Of a stretch of DNA of 49,072 nucleotides, positions 1 through 7,890 are shown one piece after another. The stretch comes from Thalassolituus sp. UBA1087. Lineage in GTDB: Bacteria; Pseudomonadota; Gammaproteobacteria; Pseudomonadales; Oceanobacteraceae. Position 1 is the first letter of the stretch; each line of letters starts with the position of its first letter. Below the pieces are notes generated by a model that saw only the letters and a list, made by a program, of their open reading frames with translations, searched no databases and was not told the origin of the DNA. A program made the translations under genes and the position numbers. The stretch covers positions 1 to 49,072 of the forward strand of contig DCCG01000018.1 in assembly GCA_002314145.1 (NCBI GenBank), given 5' to 3'.

Positions 1-20
1 AAAATTAGTGTTAACAGGCC

Positions 21-55
21 CTAGGGCACCTCTGAATAATTCAGAGGTGCCCTAG
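21..55 (-). terminator. Perfect 16-bp hairpin at the end of the zntB-like gene
   Basis: Two 16-base arms (CTAGGGCACCTCTGAA and its exact complement) flank a TAA loop. The hairpin sits on the 3' end of the transporter gene read on the minus strand and contains its TAG stop codon. Only a weak T-rich stretch follows on that strand, so it may work as an intrinsic terminator or as a 3' end stabiliser. Confidence 0.6.
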
Positions 56-1014
56 AGCCAGCGCATACGACGGAAAGCCCACAGCAGTCCTGCGGCCAGC
101 GTCAGCATCACACCCAGCAGCATAAAGTAGCCGTAGTGTGCTTTCAGCTCAGGAATGTATTCGAAATTCATACCGTACAAACCGGCCAGAAAACTCAGGG
201 GAACAAAAATAGCCGTAATTACCGTAAGAATACGCATCGTGCTATTCAGCTGATGAGAGGTAATGGAAATATAGCCATCAATCAGGTCGCCACAAATTTC
301 GTAAAACATGTGCGTCAGGCTGTGCAGGCGCTCAAAGCGATCGTGCAGATCAATCACGACATGTTCGGTGGCGCCACCTTGTGGAAACAAAGAATATTCA
401 CCGGTCTTCAGTTCATCGGTAATGTTTTTATGATAATTGAATGTGCGCCGCAGTTTGACCAGACGCGATTTATAGGTAATCACCTGTTTCATCAGTTCGT
501 CTGTGCCCTGGTCGATCAGTTCGTCCTCAAGATCATTCAGTTTTTCTTCAAATGCCAGTACGGTATCCAGATAAATACCGGACGATGTATGCATAATGCG
601 CAATGCCAGATGTCCGGGTGAACGCTTCAGCTGATGAACTGCGCCGTCCTTCATCAGCCGGTCAATGCTGATGGCATTGTGAGCATGACGGGTGATCAGA
701 AACCGCCCGCCAACAAAAAAACTGATATTCTGGCCTTCATGATTCAGACCGTCATCAAAACTTTTAATGCCCCGGTACAGGATAAACACGTGGTCTTCAA
801 AGTCTTCAATTTTGGGAGGATGGCGGTCACGCAGGGCATCGGTCACGGCCAGAGAATGACAGCCCATGTCTTCCAGCAGCGTCCGTTCTTCGGCATCTGT
901 CTGTTCACACAGATCCACCCAGATGCGGGCCGTCGCATCGCTTTTCCAGCGGGCAATCAGCTCCGCTCCGCCGTAGGTCACTTCGTTGTTGCCATCGATC
1001 AGTAATGTACGCAT
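52..1014 (-). CDS. zntB: CorA/ZntB-family divalent metal transporter
   Basis: Inner-membrane metal-ion transporter of the CorA superfamily, 320 aa. The N-terminal two thirds is a cytoplasmic alpha/beta and long-helix domain. The C-terminus has two membrane helices separated by the family signature YGMN (in GLYGMNFEYIPEL), and the chain ends in basic RRMRW. The loop after GMN and the soluble domain resemble ZntB (zinc efflux or uptake) more than classic CorA, but the ion cannot be read from sequence. The ATG at 1014 is preferred over an in-frame TTG at 1020 because GGGAGA lies 8 nt upstream of it. It stands alone, 17 bp after polB on the same strand, so it may be cotranscribed with polB. Confidence 0.85.
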   Translation of the reverse strand: MRTLLIDGNNEVTYGGAELIARWKSDATARIWVDLCEQTDAEERTLLEDMGCHSLAVTDALRDRHPPKIEDFEDHVFILYRGIKSFDDGLNHEGQNISFFVGGRFLITRHAHNAISIDRLMKDGAVHQLKRSPGHLALRIMHTSSGIYLDTVLAFEEKLNDLEDELIDQGTDELMKQVITYKSRLVKLRRTFNYHKNITDELKTGEYSLFPQGGATEHVVIDLHDRFERLHSLTHMFYEICGDLIDGYISITSHQLNSTMRILTVITAIFVPLSFLAGLYGMNFEYIPELKAHYGYFMLLGVMLTLAAGLLWAFRRMRWL

Positions 1015-1031
1015 TAACAATCTCCCGACCG

Positions 1032-3434
1032 TCAGAATAATGATAGCTGCAGCCCTGCCAGGGCTTTAAAATCGTCACCGGTAAACTGAAACACAGAGTC
1101 CGCCGGCGGGCGCAGTTGTTTTTCCAGGTAATGGCTGTAATCCGGGGGCGTGCCTGCACTGCCATCCGGCCAAACAGGCTCGGCCCCGGCCGCCGTAATA
1201 CGGTATTCGATCCAGCCGCCACGGGTGGTAAAACGTGACGGCAGGCCTTTCATCTGCAACCAACGCTCCAGTTTAGCGGCTGCCTGCGCATGAGGGGGAA
1301 TATTACGCTGATATTCTGACAACGGCCTGCGCAGGCGTTTACGGTATATCAGTTCCTGATCCAGTTCGCCGGCCAACAATTTGTTGACCTGGTCGCGCAG
1401 CCAGTCGGCATAAGGTTCGCGCATAAAAATACGGCGGTAGAGCTCGCGCTGAAAACGCCGGGCCAGCGGCGTCCAGTCAGTGCGTACTGCTTCCAGACCT
1501 TTGAACACCATTTCATCGGCCCCTGCGCTGTTGGTAATCAGACCGGCGTAGCGCTTTTTACTGCCGGTTTCTTCTCCGCGGATAGACGGCATAAAAAAGC
1601 GCCGGTAATGGGTTTCATATTCCATTTCCAGAAAGCTGTCGACCGCAAACTCCTGCTGCAGTTTCTGCTGCCACCAGGTGTTCAGATTATGTGCCAGCTG
1701 TTGTCCAATCGCCGTTGCTTCGCTGTTACTGACGTCTTTCTTCAGCCAGACAAATACCGAATCGGTATCACCATAAATAACGTCGTAGCCATGCTGCTCA
1801 ATCCAGACGGAACTCTGCTGAATAATCTGGTGACCTCGTTTGGTAATCGAACTGGACAGGCGGGTATCGTAAAACCGGCAGCCCTCGGAACCCAATACAC
1901 CATAGCAGGAAGCCATGATGACTTTGATCGCCTGACTGAGTGCTTTATTACCGGCCTTTTTTGCCTGCTCGCGTTTTTCTCCCAGCATCCGGATCAGGTC
2001 CGGCAGGATATGATGCTGCTGATGGAAACGGCCACCAAAAAAGCCGGGAACCGTGGTCTTCTGCTGTTCTGACGCTTCCCCCAGCAACAGGCCTTCCGTC
2101 AGTCCCTGTGGATCAATTTTAAAGGTACGGATGATGGAGGGGTACAGGCTTTTAAAATCCAGCACCAGAACATGTTCAAACAGACCGGGGCGCGAATCCA
2201 TCACAAAACCACCCGGGCTTTTCTGTTCGTGATACCCCTCTCCGATATTGGGGGCAACATAGCCGGCACGGTGCAGACGGGGCAGATACAGGTTTTCAAA
2301 CGCTGCCACAGAACCGCCCATACGATCCATAAGCAGGCCGGTCATATGTGATCGTTCAATAGCGAAATTAAGCAGATCAGCCTGATCAAAAATCCGTAAC
2401 ACCAGTTCACAGTCTTTCAGGTTATAGTCTGCCAGTGCGGCTTTATCATGATCGAAGAGGTATTCGATATCTTCGCCACGCTGTTCGCTGTGCAGCAGCT
2501 TGCCTTCACCCAGCAGTTCTCCGGCCACATGGTTGAGGGCAAAGGATTCAAAATTCCAGGTGGCATTTTTTAACAGCTCAATACCGTCGAGTACCACCCG
2601 ACCGGCGATGTGCAGAAAAATACGTTCAGGGTTGTTATGACTCTGACGCCAGCTCAGTTCACTGCCGTCCCGGCCGATGGCAAACGGAATATTGTGTTCA
2701 TGGCATTTGCGGCGCAGAAAATCAAAATCAAACTGCACCACATTCCAGCCGATAATAACGTCCGGATCATACTGATTAATCAGATCAAAGGCCGCCTGTA
2801 ACAGCCTGCCTTCATCCGCATAAAAGATTAATTCATCGGTGGACTGCGCCGGATCACCCACCATCTGCACACACTGCAGATCGCTGGCATAAAAGCCGAC
2901 AGAAAACAGCCGGTCCGGCTGACCACGGCGCGGAAACGAGGTTTCAATATCCAGGGATAAAACCTTCAGCGGTGGCAGATCCTCAGCCCGGGCTGAGGCT
3001 TTCAGCCGGCCCTGGCTGGCGTACAGAAAATCGCGCTGAGTATCCTGATGCAGCTCACCTTCCAGCAACGCCGAGCCATAAATAAAACGTTCCATCAGGT
3101 AGCGGTCGGTGGGCCGGATATCCACTTCCCGGCAGACGATGTGCTGTTCAGCCATCAGGTCACGCCAGCGGTACACATAACCGGAGGGCATATAACAGGC
3201 TGCAGCAGGTTCGCCGCTGAAGCTTTTCAGATCAACCGGGCGCACAGTAACCGGCCAGCCCAGCATACGGGCACAGTTTTCCGCCCGGGTTTGTTCACGG
3301 GCATCGATAAAACAGACAGAATCCTGCATAACCTGCTGACGTAAAGGCCCCCGGGCAGTGTGCCACCAGAAAGTGAGCTCAGTGCTGTTTTCCTTGTCCT
3401 GCCAGCTGCTGGTCAGCAAAAAGGCGTTCATCAT
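1032..3434 (-). CDS. polB: DNA polymerase II (family B)
   Basis: Replicative-repair family-B DNA polymerase with 3'-5' proofreading, used in restart and translesion synthesis. In order: exonuclease motif SLDIETSFPRRG, exonuclease region with GWNVVQFDFDFL, polymerase motif A DFKSLYPSIIRTF, motif B with KVIMASCYGVLGS, motif C YGDTDSVF carrying the catalytic Asp pair. The chain ends in QLSLF, the sliding-clamp binding motif found at the same place in E. coli Pol II. About 800 aa against 783 in E. coli. Start is uncertain: an ATG at 3467 would add 11 residues with no family counterpart, so the Met-Met pair at 3434/3431 is preferred; neither has a clear Shine-Dalgarno sequence. No LexA box was recognised upstream, although polB is SOS-induced in E. 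coli. Confidence 0.95.
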   Translation of the reverse strand: MMNAFLLTSSWQDKENSTELTFWWHTARGPLRQQVMQDSVCFIDAREQTRAENCARMLGWPVTVRPVDLKSFSGEPAAACYMPSGYVYRWRDLMAEQHIVCREVDIRPTDRYLMERFIYGSALLEGELHQDTQRDFLYASQGRLKASARAEDLPPLKVLSLDIETSFPRRGQPDRLFSVGFYASDLQCVQMVGDPAQSTDELIFYADEGRLLQAAFDLINQYDPDVIIGWNVVQFDFDFLRRKCHEHNIPFAIGRDGSELSWRQSHNNPERIFLHIAGRVVLDGIELLKNATWNFESFALNHVAGELLGEGKLLHSEQRGEDIEYLFDHDKAALADYNLKDCELVLRIFDQADLLNFAIERSHMTGLLMDRMGGSVAAFENLYLPRLHRAGYVAPNIGEGYHEQKSPGGFVMDSRPGLFEHVLVLDFKSLYPSIIRTFKIDPQGLTEGLLLGEASEQQKTTVPGFFGGRFHQQHHILPDLIRMLGEKREQAKKAGNKALSQAIKVIMASCYGVLGSEGCRFYDTRLSSSITKRGHQIIQQSSVWIEQHGYDVIYGDTDSVFVWLKKDVSNSEATAIGQQLAHNLNTWWQQKLQQEFAVDSFLEMEYETHYRRFFMPSIRGEETGSKKRYAGLITNSAGADEMVFKGLEAVRTDWTPLARRFQRELYRRIFMREPYADWLRDQVNKLLAGELDQELIYRKRLRRPLSEYQRNIPPHAQAAAKLERWLQMKGLPSRFTTRGGWIEYRITAAGAEPVWPDGSAGTPPDYSHYLEKQLRPPADSVFQFTGDDFKALAGLQLSLF

Positions 3435-3507
3435 CAGGCGTTCTATACTCTGTTTAAGCACGGTCATTTTGCCGCGCAGTCTAACGTTAACAGACAGGAA
3501 AGACAGT

Positions 3508-3849
3508 ATGCCTACTCCAACGATCAGCCAGGACCCGCTTTATCAGATGTTACGTCACGACGACATCGCCGGGTTTAATACGGCCAGAGAACAGGGGCAG
3601 CAGGTTGATCTGCGCAGCTGTGATCTGCGTGGGCTGGATCTGCGTAATATTAACCTGAAAGACACCGACCTGACCGATGCTTATTTCCGTGGCTCCGATC
3701 TGCGCGGCATCGATTTCCGTGGCTGCCGGATGGACGGTGTCAGCCTTGCCGACGCAAAGATCAGCGGTTGCTACTTTCCGGCGGAAATTCCGGCCCAGGA
3801 AATCCTGCTGTCAGTCACACACGGTATCCGCCTGCGGCACCCTATATAA
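3508..3849 (+). CDS. Pentapeptide-repeat protein
   Basis: 113 aa. Residues 36-85 contain tandem A(D/N)LXX-type pentapeptides (CDLRG LDLRN INLKD TDLTD AYFRG SDLRG IDFRG), expected to form a short right-handed quadrilateral beta-helix of about two coils. Pentapeptide proteins include gyrase protectors (Qnr/MfpA) and scaffolds, but this one is far shorter than Qnr, so the function is unknown. The start at 3508 is chosen because AGGAA lies 7 nt upstream; the frame is open further left without a plausible start. It is divergent from polB, with which it shares the intergenic promoter region. Confidence 0.8.
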   Translation: MPTPTISQDPLYQMLRHDDIAGFNTAREQGQQVDLRSCDLRGLDLRNINLKDTDLTDAYFRGSDLRGIDFRGCRMDGVSLADAKISGCYFPAEIPAQEILLSVTHGIRLRHPI

Positions 3850-4081
3850 ATCACTGTAAATACCGCCACAGCATGGGCTGTGGCCCTACTTTTTTACGAT
3901 TTATGAGGTTTCTGTCTTACAATCTGATTTTTCTGCCTGCCATCATATTTAAGGCTCTGCGCATTTAGGGTACATTTCTTTCTCAGGTCTCTCTCAGGCA
4001 CACTCAGTGCATTCTGAGTGAAGAGTGCTGAACAAAATGACGTCACTACCCTTTTCCTGCCGGGCCGCAACGAGGTAACCC

Positions 4082-4870
4082 ATGTACCTGAATGGTAAGC
4101 CATCAGAAACCCTTGAACAGCTGATCAGCCGTACCGGACAGCTGACTAAAGTACTGCTGGAGGATTTTGAATCCGACACAGCGCCGATTTCTCTGGAATC
4201 GGTGGATGATCTTTATGAGCTGTTCGACCGGGATCAGATTTTTCTGATTCACGATGGCATGCTGCACATGAGCAAAAACGGCCAGAACCTGGTGAGCTTT
4301 GACGAAGGTGACCTGATCGGCATTCATCAGACCTTTGATATGCCAATCCCGGTACTGCGCACCGATGAATATGTGGAACTGATTCCCATTGAACGGGACC
4401 GCTTCCTGCGCCACGTTTATTCGGATAAACGCCGTCAGCACTACTGGAGCCATCTGCTGGTCTGTATGAATGCCATGATGGTGAACTATCTGGCCGATAC
4501 CTTTAAAGACCAGGTACGTCCCACGGCGGGTTTCCAGAATCTGCAGCCCGGTGATGTCATTATCCGCCAGGGCGACCAGCCGGATCTGGTCTACACCATC
4601 ATCAGCGGTGAGGCGGATGTGTTTGTCGATGATGTCAAAGTGGGGGATCTGGCAGAAGAAGAAGTGGTTGGTGCTATGGCCGTATTCACCGGTGAGCCGC
4701 GCTCAGCCACGGTAATAGCCCGTACGCCCTGTACCGTGATGGCAGTACCGCAAAAAGATTTTGTGCTGCTGATCGAAGCTCAGCCAAAAGCCGCCGTTAA
4801 TCTCATCGAAAACCTGGCCCGGCGGATTGCCATTCTTAATCAGCAGCTTATCGATAAAGAAGAAGTCTGA
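4082..4870 (+). CDS. Cyclic nucleotide-binding domain protein without HTH
   Basis: 262 aa. The C-terminal half (about 145-255) is a clear Crp-type cyclic-nucleotide-binding beta-barrel: LQPGDVIIRQGDQPDLVYTI, then SGEADVF, then a phosphate-binding-cassette-like stretch GAMAVFTGEPRSATV. The N-terminal half (about 40-125) looks like a second, degenerate copy (DQIFLIHDGMLHMSKNG, FDEGDLIGIHQTF). No DNA-binding helix-turn-helix follows, so unlike Crp it probably acts through protein contacts; it ends in a helical tail (RRIAILNQQLIDKEEV). GAGGT precedes the ATG by 6 nt. It is monocistronic, closed by a strong terminator. The ligand is not predictable. Confidence 0.75.
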   Translation: MYLNGKPSETLEQLISRTGQLTKVLLEDFESDTAPISLESVDDLYELFDRDQIFLIHDGMLHMSKNGQNLVSFDEGDLIGIHQTFDMPIPVLRTDEYVELIPIERDRFLRHVYSDKRRQHYWSHLLVCMNAMMVNYLADTFKDQVRPTAGFQNLQPGDVIIRQGDQPDLVYTIISGEADVFVDDVKVGDLAEEEVVGAMAVFTGEPRSATVIARTPCTVMAVPQKDFVLLIEAQPKAAVNLIENLARRIAILNQQLIDKEEV

Positions 4871-4886
4871 TAATCCTCTGCTGCAG

Positions 4887-4910
4887 AAAGCCGCTGACGC
4901 GGCTTTTTTT
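4887..4910 (+). terminator. Intrinsic terminator of the cNMP-binding gene
   Basis: AAAGCCGC and GCGGCTTT form an 8-bp stem around a 4-base loop, followed by an uninterrupted run of T, 16 nt after the stop codon. Confidence 0.9.
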
Positions 4911-4989
4911 GTGCCTGTCGTTCGCGCTGACAATGCCGTCTGGATGATGAATAGCAGGGAATTGGCCGGACATGAATGATTTTAAAAAT

Positions 4990-5033
4990 AAATGAGAATC
5001 ATTATTGACTTATCAAATGCGAATCCCTATCGT
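4990..5033 (+). promoter_or_regulatory. Fur-controlled promoter of sRNA copy 1
   Basis: The -35 TTGACT (5005-5010) and -10 TATCGT (5028-5033) are separated by exactly 17 bp. A Fur-box-like AATGAGAATCATTATT (14 of 16 to the core of the consensus) overlaps the -35, and a second weaker box (AATGCGAATCCCTATC) covers spacer and -10. Repression under iron-replete conditions is the expected outcome. Confidence 0.8.
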
Positions 5034-5039
5034 TTACTT

Positions 5040-5168
5040 ATCGACGTTAGCGATAGCGCCGGTGTTCAGCATCCAGACCCTCTCTGTCCGGATGGTGATC
5101 TCTCTCATCAAGCTAATCACGGTTGCTTTGCCCCTCCTCTTCTTTTGAAGATCGAGGGGCATTTTTTT
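5040..5168 (+). ncRNA. prrF1: PrrF/RyhB-type Fur-regulated small RNA, copy 1
   Basis: Predicted transcript of about 129 nt starting 7 nt after the -10 box and ending in a strong intrinsic terminator (GCCCCTC at 5130-5136 pairing with GAGGGGC at 5154-5160, inner CTTC/GAAG stem, then seven T). An unpaired-looking central segment CATCAAGCTAATCACGG precedes the terminator and is the likely mRNA-pairing region, as in Pseudomonas PrrF RNAs that repress iron-protein mRNAs such as sodB. Assignment rests on tandem duplication, Fur boxes, length and terminator; the pairing core was compared from memory, so the name is provisional. The overlapping 75-codon ORF is an artefact starting inside the Fur box. 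Confidence 0.8.
5130..5168 (+). terminator. Terminator of sRNA copy 1
   Basis: GCCCCTC/GAGGGGC outer stem with CTTC-TTTT-GAAG inner stem, followed by A and seven T. Confidence 0.9.
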
Positions 5169-5283
5169 GTCTTTCTCTTTTGTCTTTCTCTGTTAACCAT
5201 AATATTTACATGGTTATAGAAAATCATACTCTGACCAGGTCGCAGGTCAGGTGGCACTGGCCCAATCAGAATAACTCAAAAAT

Positions 5284-5327
5284 AAATGAGAATTATTCTT
5301 GACTTAATAAATGAGAATAACTATCGT
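5284..5327 (+). promoter_or_regulatory. Fur-controlled promoter of sRNA copy 2
   Basis: The same layout as copy 1, 294 bp downstream: TTGACT (5299-5304), 17 bp, TATCGT (5322-5327), with Fur-like boxes AATGAGAATTATTCTT over the -35 and AATGAGAATAACTATC over the spacer and -10. In copy 2 the downstream box is the better one, the reverse of copy 1, so the two RNAs may respond to iron with different thresholds. Confidence 0.78.
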
Positions 5328-5333
5328 TTACTT

Positions 5334-5465
5334 ATCGACGTTAGCGATAGCGCCGGTGTTCAGCATCAGGACTCTCTCTCTGTCCGGATGGTGATCTCTC
5401 TCATCAAGCTAAATCACGGTTGCTTTGCCCCTCCTCTTCTTTTGAAGATCGAGGGGCGCTTTTTT
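5334..5465 (+). ncRNA. prrF2: PrrF/RyhB-type Fur-regulated small RNA, copy 2
   Basis: Near-identical duplicate of the upstream RNA from the promoter to the terminator. The differences include extra CT units in the pyrimidine stretch after the GACT region and one inserted A in the central segment (AAATCACGG against AATCACGG). It ends in the same GCCCCTC/GAGGGGC terminator (5427-5457) followed by GCT and T5. Its 3' end lies 34 bp from the convergent hmuV stop codon. Read-through of the copy 1 terminator would give one long RNA covering both, as known for PrrH in Pseudomonas aeruginosa. Confidence 0.8.
5427..5465 (+). terminator. Terminator of sRNA copy 2
   Basis: GCCCCTC at 5427-5433 pairs with GAGGGGC at 5451-5457, with an inner CTTC/GAAG stem; GCT and five to six T follow. 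The hairpin is followed within 40 bp by the convergent hmuV end. Confidence 0.85.
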
Positions 5466-5498
5466 ATCCGCTGCATACTGCCAGCTCACTGAGACTGG

Positions 5499-6269
5499 TC
5501 AATCCCAGCGCAGATCATTGCCTTCCAGCCTGACATCCAGCATAAAAATGTCAGAGACCTTTTCTGCCGTCAGCACCGCCTCTGCGCTCCCTTCCGCCAC
5601 CAGACGACCGCAACTGAGCAACAGCACCCGGTCTGCAAAATGACGCGCCAGATTCAGGTCATGTACTACCATCACCACGCTTTTACCTGCCGCCGTCAGT
5701 TGTCTGGCCTTGTGCATACACTGTTGTTGATGGCGCAGATCCAGGGCACTCAGAGGCTCGTCCAACAGCCACAACAGAGAATCACGCTGCTGCATCTGTA
5801 CCCAGCTGCGGGCCAGCTGACAGCGTTGCTGCTCGCCCCCGGACAGGCGGCGGATATCGCGACTGGCCAGCCAGTGAATATCCCAGTCATGTAATGCCTG
5901 TTGTACCTGCTGGCGCAGTGTCACCACCGACGTACTGTGCGCCAGACCGCCCAACTCCACCACCTCTTCAGCGGTCAGCGGAAAACCGGCGCTGCTTAAC
6001 TGCGGCACCAGCGTCACCCGGGCTGCCCAATCGGCGCGGGAAAATGCTTCTGTCGCCTGACACTGCAGTACAATATTGCCCCGGTCCGGCAGCGCCAACC
6101 CTGCGATCAGATTCAGCAGGGTTGATTTGCCGGCGCCATTAGGGCCCACCAGCATCACCAGCTCACCGGCCGGCAGAGTAAAACTGACATCGTGGAGTAT
6201 GTCTGCGCCGTTGCGGAAGACGGTCAGTCCATGTGCCTCAATCAATGGCGCAGCAGCCGCTGTTACCAT
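5499..6269 (-). CDS. hmuV: Heme ABC transporter ATP-binding protein
   Basis: 256 aa ABC ATPase that would power heme (or another iron chelate) import through the adjacent FecCD-type permease. Visible motifs: Walker A GPNGAGKST near residue 42, Q-loop LVPQLSSAGF, signature LSGGEQQR, Walker B LLWLLDEPLSALD, H-loop VVMVVHDLN. The DEPLSALDLRHQ segment and the overall length fit HmuV. Its ATG overlaps the end of the permease gene (shared ATGGTAA, 7 bp), indicating translational coupling. Heme specificity is inferred from sequence style and from the Fur-type RNAs next door; a siderophore or B12 importer is the alternative. Confidence 0.85.
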   Translation of the reverse strand: MVTAAAAPLIEAHGLTVFRNGADILHDVSFTLPAGELVMLVGPNGAGKSTLLNLIAGLALPDRGNIVLQCQATEAFSRADWAARVTLVPQLSSAGFPLTAEEVVELGGLAHSTSVVTLRQQVQQALHDWDIHWLASRDIRRLSGGEQQRCQLARSWVQMQQRDSLLWLLDEPLSALDLRHQQQCMHKARQLTAAGKSVVMVVHDLNLARHFADRVLLLSCGRLVAEGSAEAVLTAEKVSDIFMLDVRLEGNDLRWD

Positions 6270-7255
6270 TGGAAACGCCTCTTTTCACGCACCATCAGAG
6301 CAATAAACAATGGCGCCCCAATCAATGTGGTCACAATACCGATCGGCAGCTCCGCCGGTGCAATCAGTGTGCGCGCCAGCGTATCGGCAGCAACCAGCAG
6401 AGAGCCGCCCAGCACGACCGCCAGCGGCATCACCCGCCGGTGAGCGGCGCCGGTCAGCAGACGCGCCAGATGCGGGCTGATCAGGCCGATAAAACCAATC
6501 ATGCCGGAGGCTGATACCGCCAGCGAGACAAACAACGCCACCCACAGCACCACCTGCCACTGCAGCTGACTGACATTAATACCGACAGATCGGGCTTCTA
6601 CCTCGCCCAGCAGCAGGGCATCCAGACGGCGGGCACGGCGCGGCCAGAATAACAGCCCGGCCGTCAGGGCCAGCGCCATGGTCACCACCCATAGCCAATC
6701 CGCTCCGGACAGGCTGCCCAGCGACCAGAAGGTAATCTGGCGCAGCGCTTCATTGGTCGCCATATAAGACAGTAAACCGATCACAGCGCTGGCCAGTACG
6801 TTGACGGCAATGCCGGCCAGAATCAGAAAACTCATGGCCTGCAGTGACTGGCCGCTTAAGCCGAGTTTCAGAACCACCAGCAGCGCCAGCACACCACCGC
6901 CAAACGCCAGCAGGGTCTGGCCCCAGCCGGGTAACGCCAGTCCGGAAGCCACTAACACCACAAACAGGGCCGCCCCCACCGCGGCACCACCGGAAACACC
7001 GATCAGACCGGGGTCTGCCAGCGGATTGCGCACCATGCCCTGAATCAGTACCCCGGCCCAGGCCAGCAGCGCACCGACCAGAAAAGCCATCAACACCCGG
7101 GGCAGACGGATCTGCCATAACACGGTCTGGCCGATATCCGTGGCAAACAGCCATGCCACCGGCTGACTGCCGCTCAGCAGGCCGGGAATCACCACCAGCA
7201 GTGGTAGCAGCAGGCACAGGGGCAGGATATGCTTTTGCCCCAGAAGATTGCTCAT
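6263..7255 (-). CDS. hmuU: Heme/iron ABC transporter permease (FecCD family)
   Basis: 330 aa integral inner-membrane permease with about ten hydrophobic helices. Family hallmarks are LPRVLMAFLVGALLAWAGVLIQGMVRNPLADPGLIGVSGG near the N-terminus (described here by its key residues LPR, Q and NPLADP) and the coupling-helix region GFIGLISPHLAR. BtuC, FecCD and HmuU share this fold. The gene is followed, with overlap, by hmuV. No periplasmic heme-binding protein (HmuT) or heme chaperone (HmuS) is present upstream: the next gene is a divergent Rieske protein. The binding protein must be encoded elsewhere or may be lost. Confidence 0.85.
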   Translation of the reverse strand: MSNLLGQKHILPLCLLLPLLVVIPGLLSGSQPVAWLFATDIGQTVLWQIRLPRVLMAFLVGALLAWAGVLIQGMVRNPLADPGLIGVSGGAAVGAALFVVLVASGLALPGWGQTLLAFGGGVLALLVVLKLGLSGQSLQAMSFLILAGIAVNVLASAVIGLLSYMATNEALRQITFWSLGSLSGADWLWVVTMALALTAGLLFWPRRARRLDALLLGEVEARSVGINVSQLQWQVVLWVALFVSLAVSASGMIGFIGLISPHLARLLTGAAHRRVMPLAVVLGGSLLVAADTLARTLIAPAELPIGIVTTLIGAPLFIALMVREKRRFQW

Positions 7256-7278
7256 GAAGAATTACCAGAGGAAACAGA

Positions 7279-7599
7279 ATGCGGGCATTGTGCCACACCA
7301 GTGAAATAGCGGAAGGCCAGAGCAAAGGATTTGAGATTGAGGGACAGGCGATCTTCGCTGTCCACAAAGGCGGTCATTTCCACGTTTACCGTAATCAGTG
7401 TCCGCACCTTGGGATTAACCTGGAATGGCTGCCGGATCAGTTCCTCGACAGCGAAGGAGCCCTGATCCAGTGTGCGATGCACGGCGCGCTGTTTCTGATC
7501 GACAGCGGTGAGTGTGTTTCCGGCCCCTGCGCTGGTCAGTCTCTGACGCCACTGACCAGCGAAGTGCGGGATAACCAGCTGTGGGTAACGCTGCCCTGA
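7279..7599 (+). CDS. Rieske [2Fe-2S] ferredoxin-like protein
   Basis: 106 aa soluble single-domain Rieske protein. The two cluster-binding boxes are CPHLGI (C-x-H) near residue 41 and CAMHGA (C-x-x-H) near residue 65, giving the two-Cys, two-His ligand set. This resembles NirD-type or dioxygenase ferredoxin subunits, but no oxygenase or nitrite reductase neighbour is present, so the redox partner is unknown. It is divergent from hmuUV with only 23 bp between the starts, so the promoters overlap neighbouring coding sequence. Confidence 0.85.
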   Translation: MRALCHTSEIAEGQSKGFEIEGQAIFAVHKGGHFHVYRNQCPHLGINLEWLPDQFLDSEGALIQCAMHGALFLIDSGECVSGPCAGQSLTPLTSEVRDNQLWVTLP

Positions 7600-7619
7600 A
7601 TGCAGCACACGGCCTGTGG

Positions 7620-7829
7620 TTACTTTTTCAGTTTATCAATACCGTCTTCAAGCATATCTTTGCTGCTGTCGAGCAGATCCGAGCCTGAGTCTTTCAGGCG
7701 CTCGCCCAGCGTCGCCGGGGCAAAGGGGTTAGCAAACAGCGGCCGTTCGCGAATCCAGTTGGAGCCCACCCAGGCGCCCAGCACAATACCGGCGATCAGA
7801 ATAAGCAGTTTCAGTTTCAGGCCTTTCAT
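7620..7829 (-). CDS. Small membrane-anchored protein of unknown function
   Basis: 69 aa. One hydrophobic segment near the N-terminus (LKLKLLILIAGIVLGAWVG) is followed by a charged, probably helical tail (DSGSDLLDSSKDMLEDGIDKLKK). The ATG at 7829 is chosen because AGGAG sits 7 nt upstream; an in-frame upstream ATG at 7850 lacks a ribosome-binding site. Probably a single-pass inner-membrane protein with a soluble tail. It lies between the convergent Rieske gene and sfsA. Not recognised as a named family. Confidence 0.65.
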   Translation of the reverse strand: MKGLKLKLLILIAGIVLGAWVGSNWIRERPLFANPFAPATLGERLKDSGSDLLDSSKDMLEDGIDKLKK

Positions 7830-7890
7830 GGTTTTTCTCCTGTTATCCATTGTCTTGCTGTTGTCTTCCTGTGAACGCGCCGCCGCGCCG

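Noticed and set aside
3425..3510. LexA/SOS box in front of polB
   Set aside because: The candidates lack the CTGT-N8-ACAG spacing; GTCTAACGTTAACAGAC is palindromic but too short.
4992..5492. Two ORFs beginning MRII(I/L)DL with near-identical sequence
   Set aside because: Both start inside the Fur box, cover promoter and sRNA, and run through the terminator; the similarity comes from the sRNA duplication.
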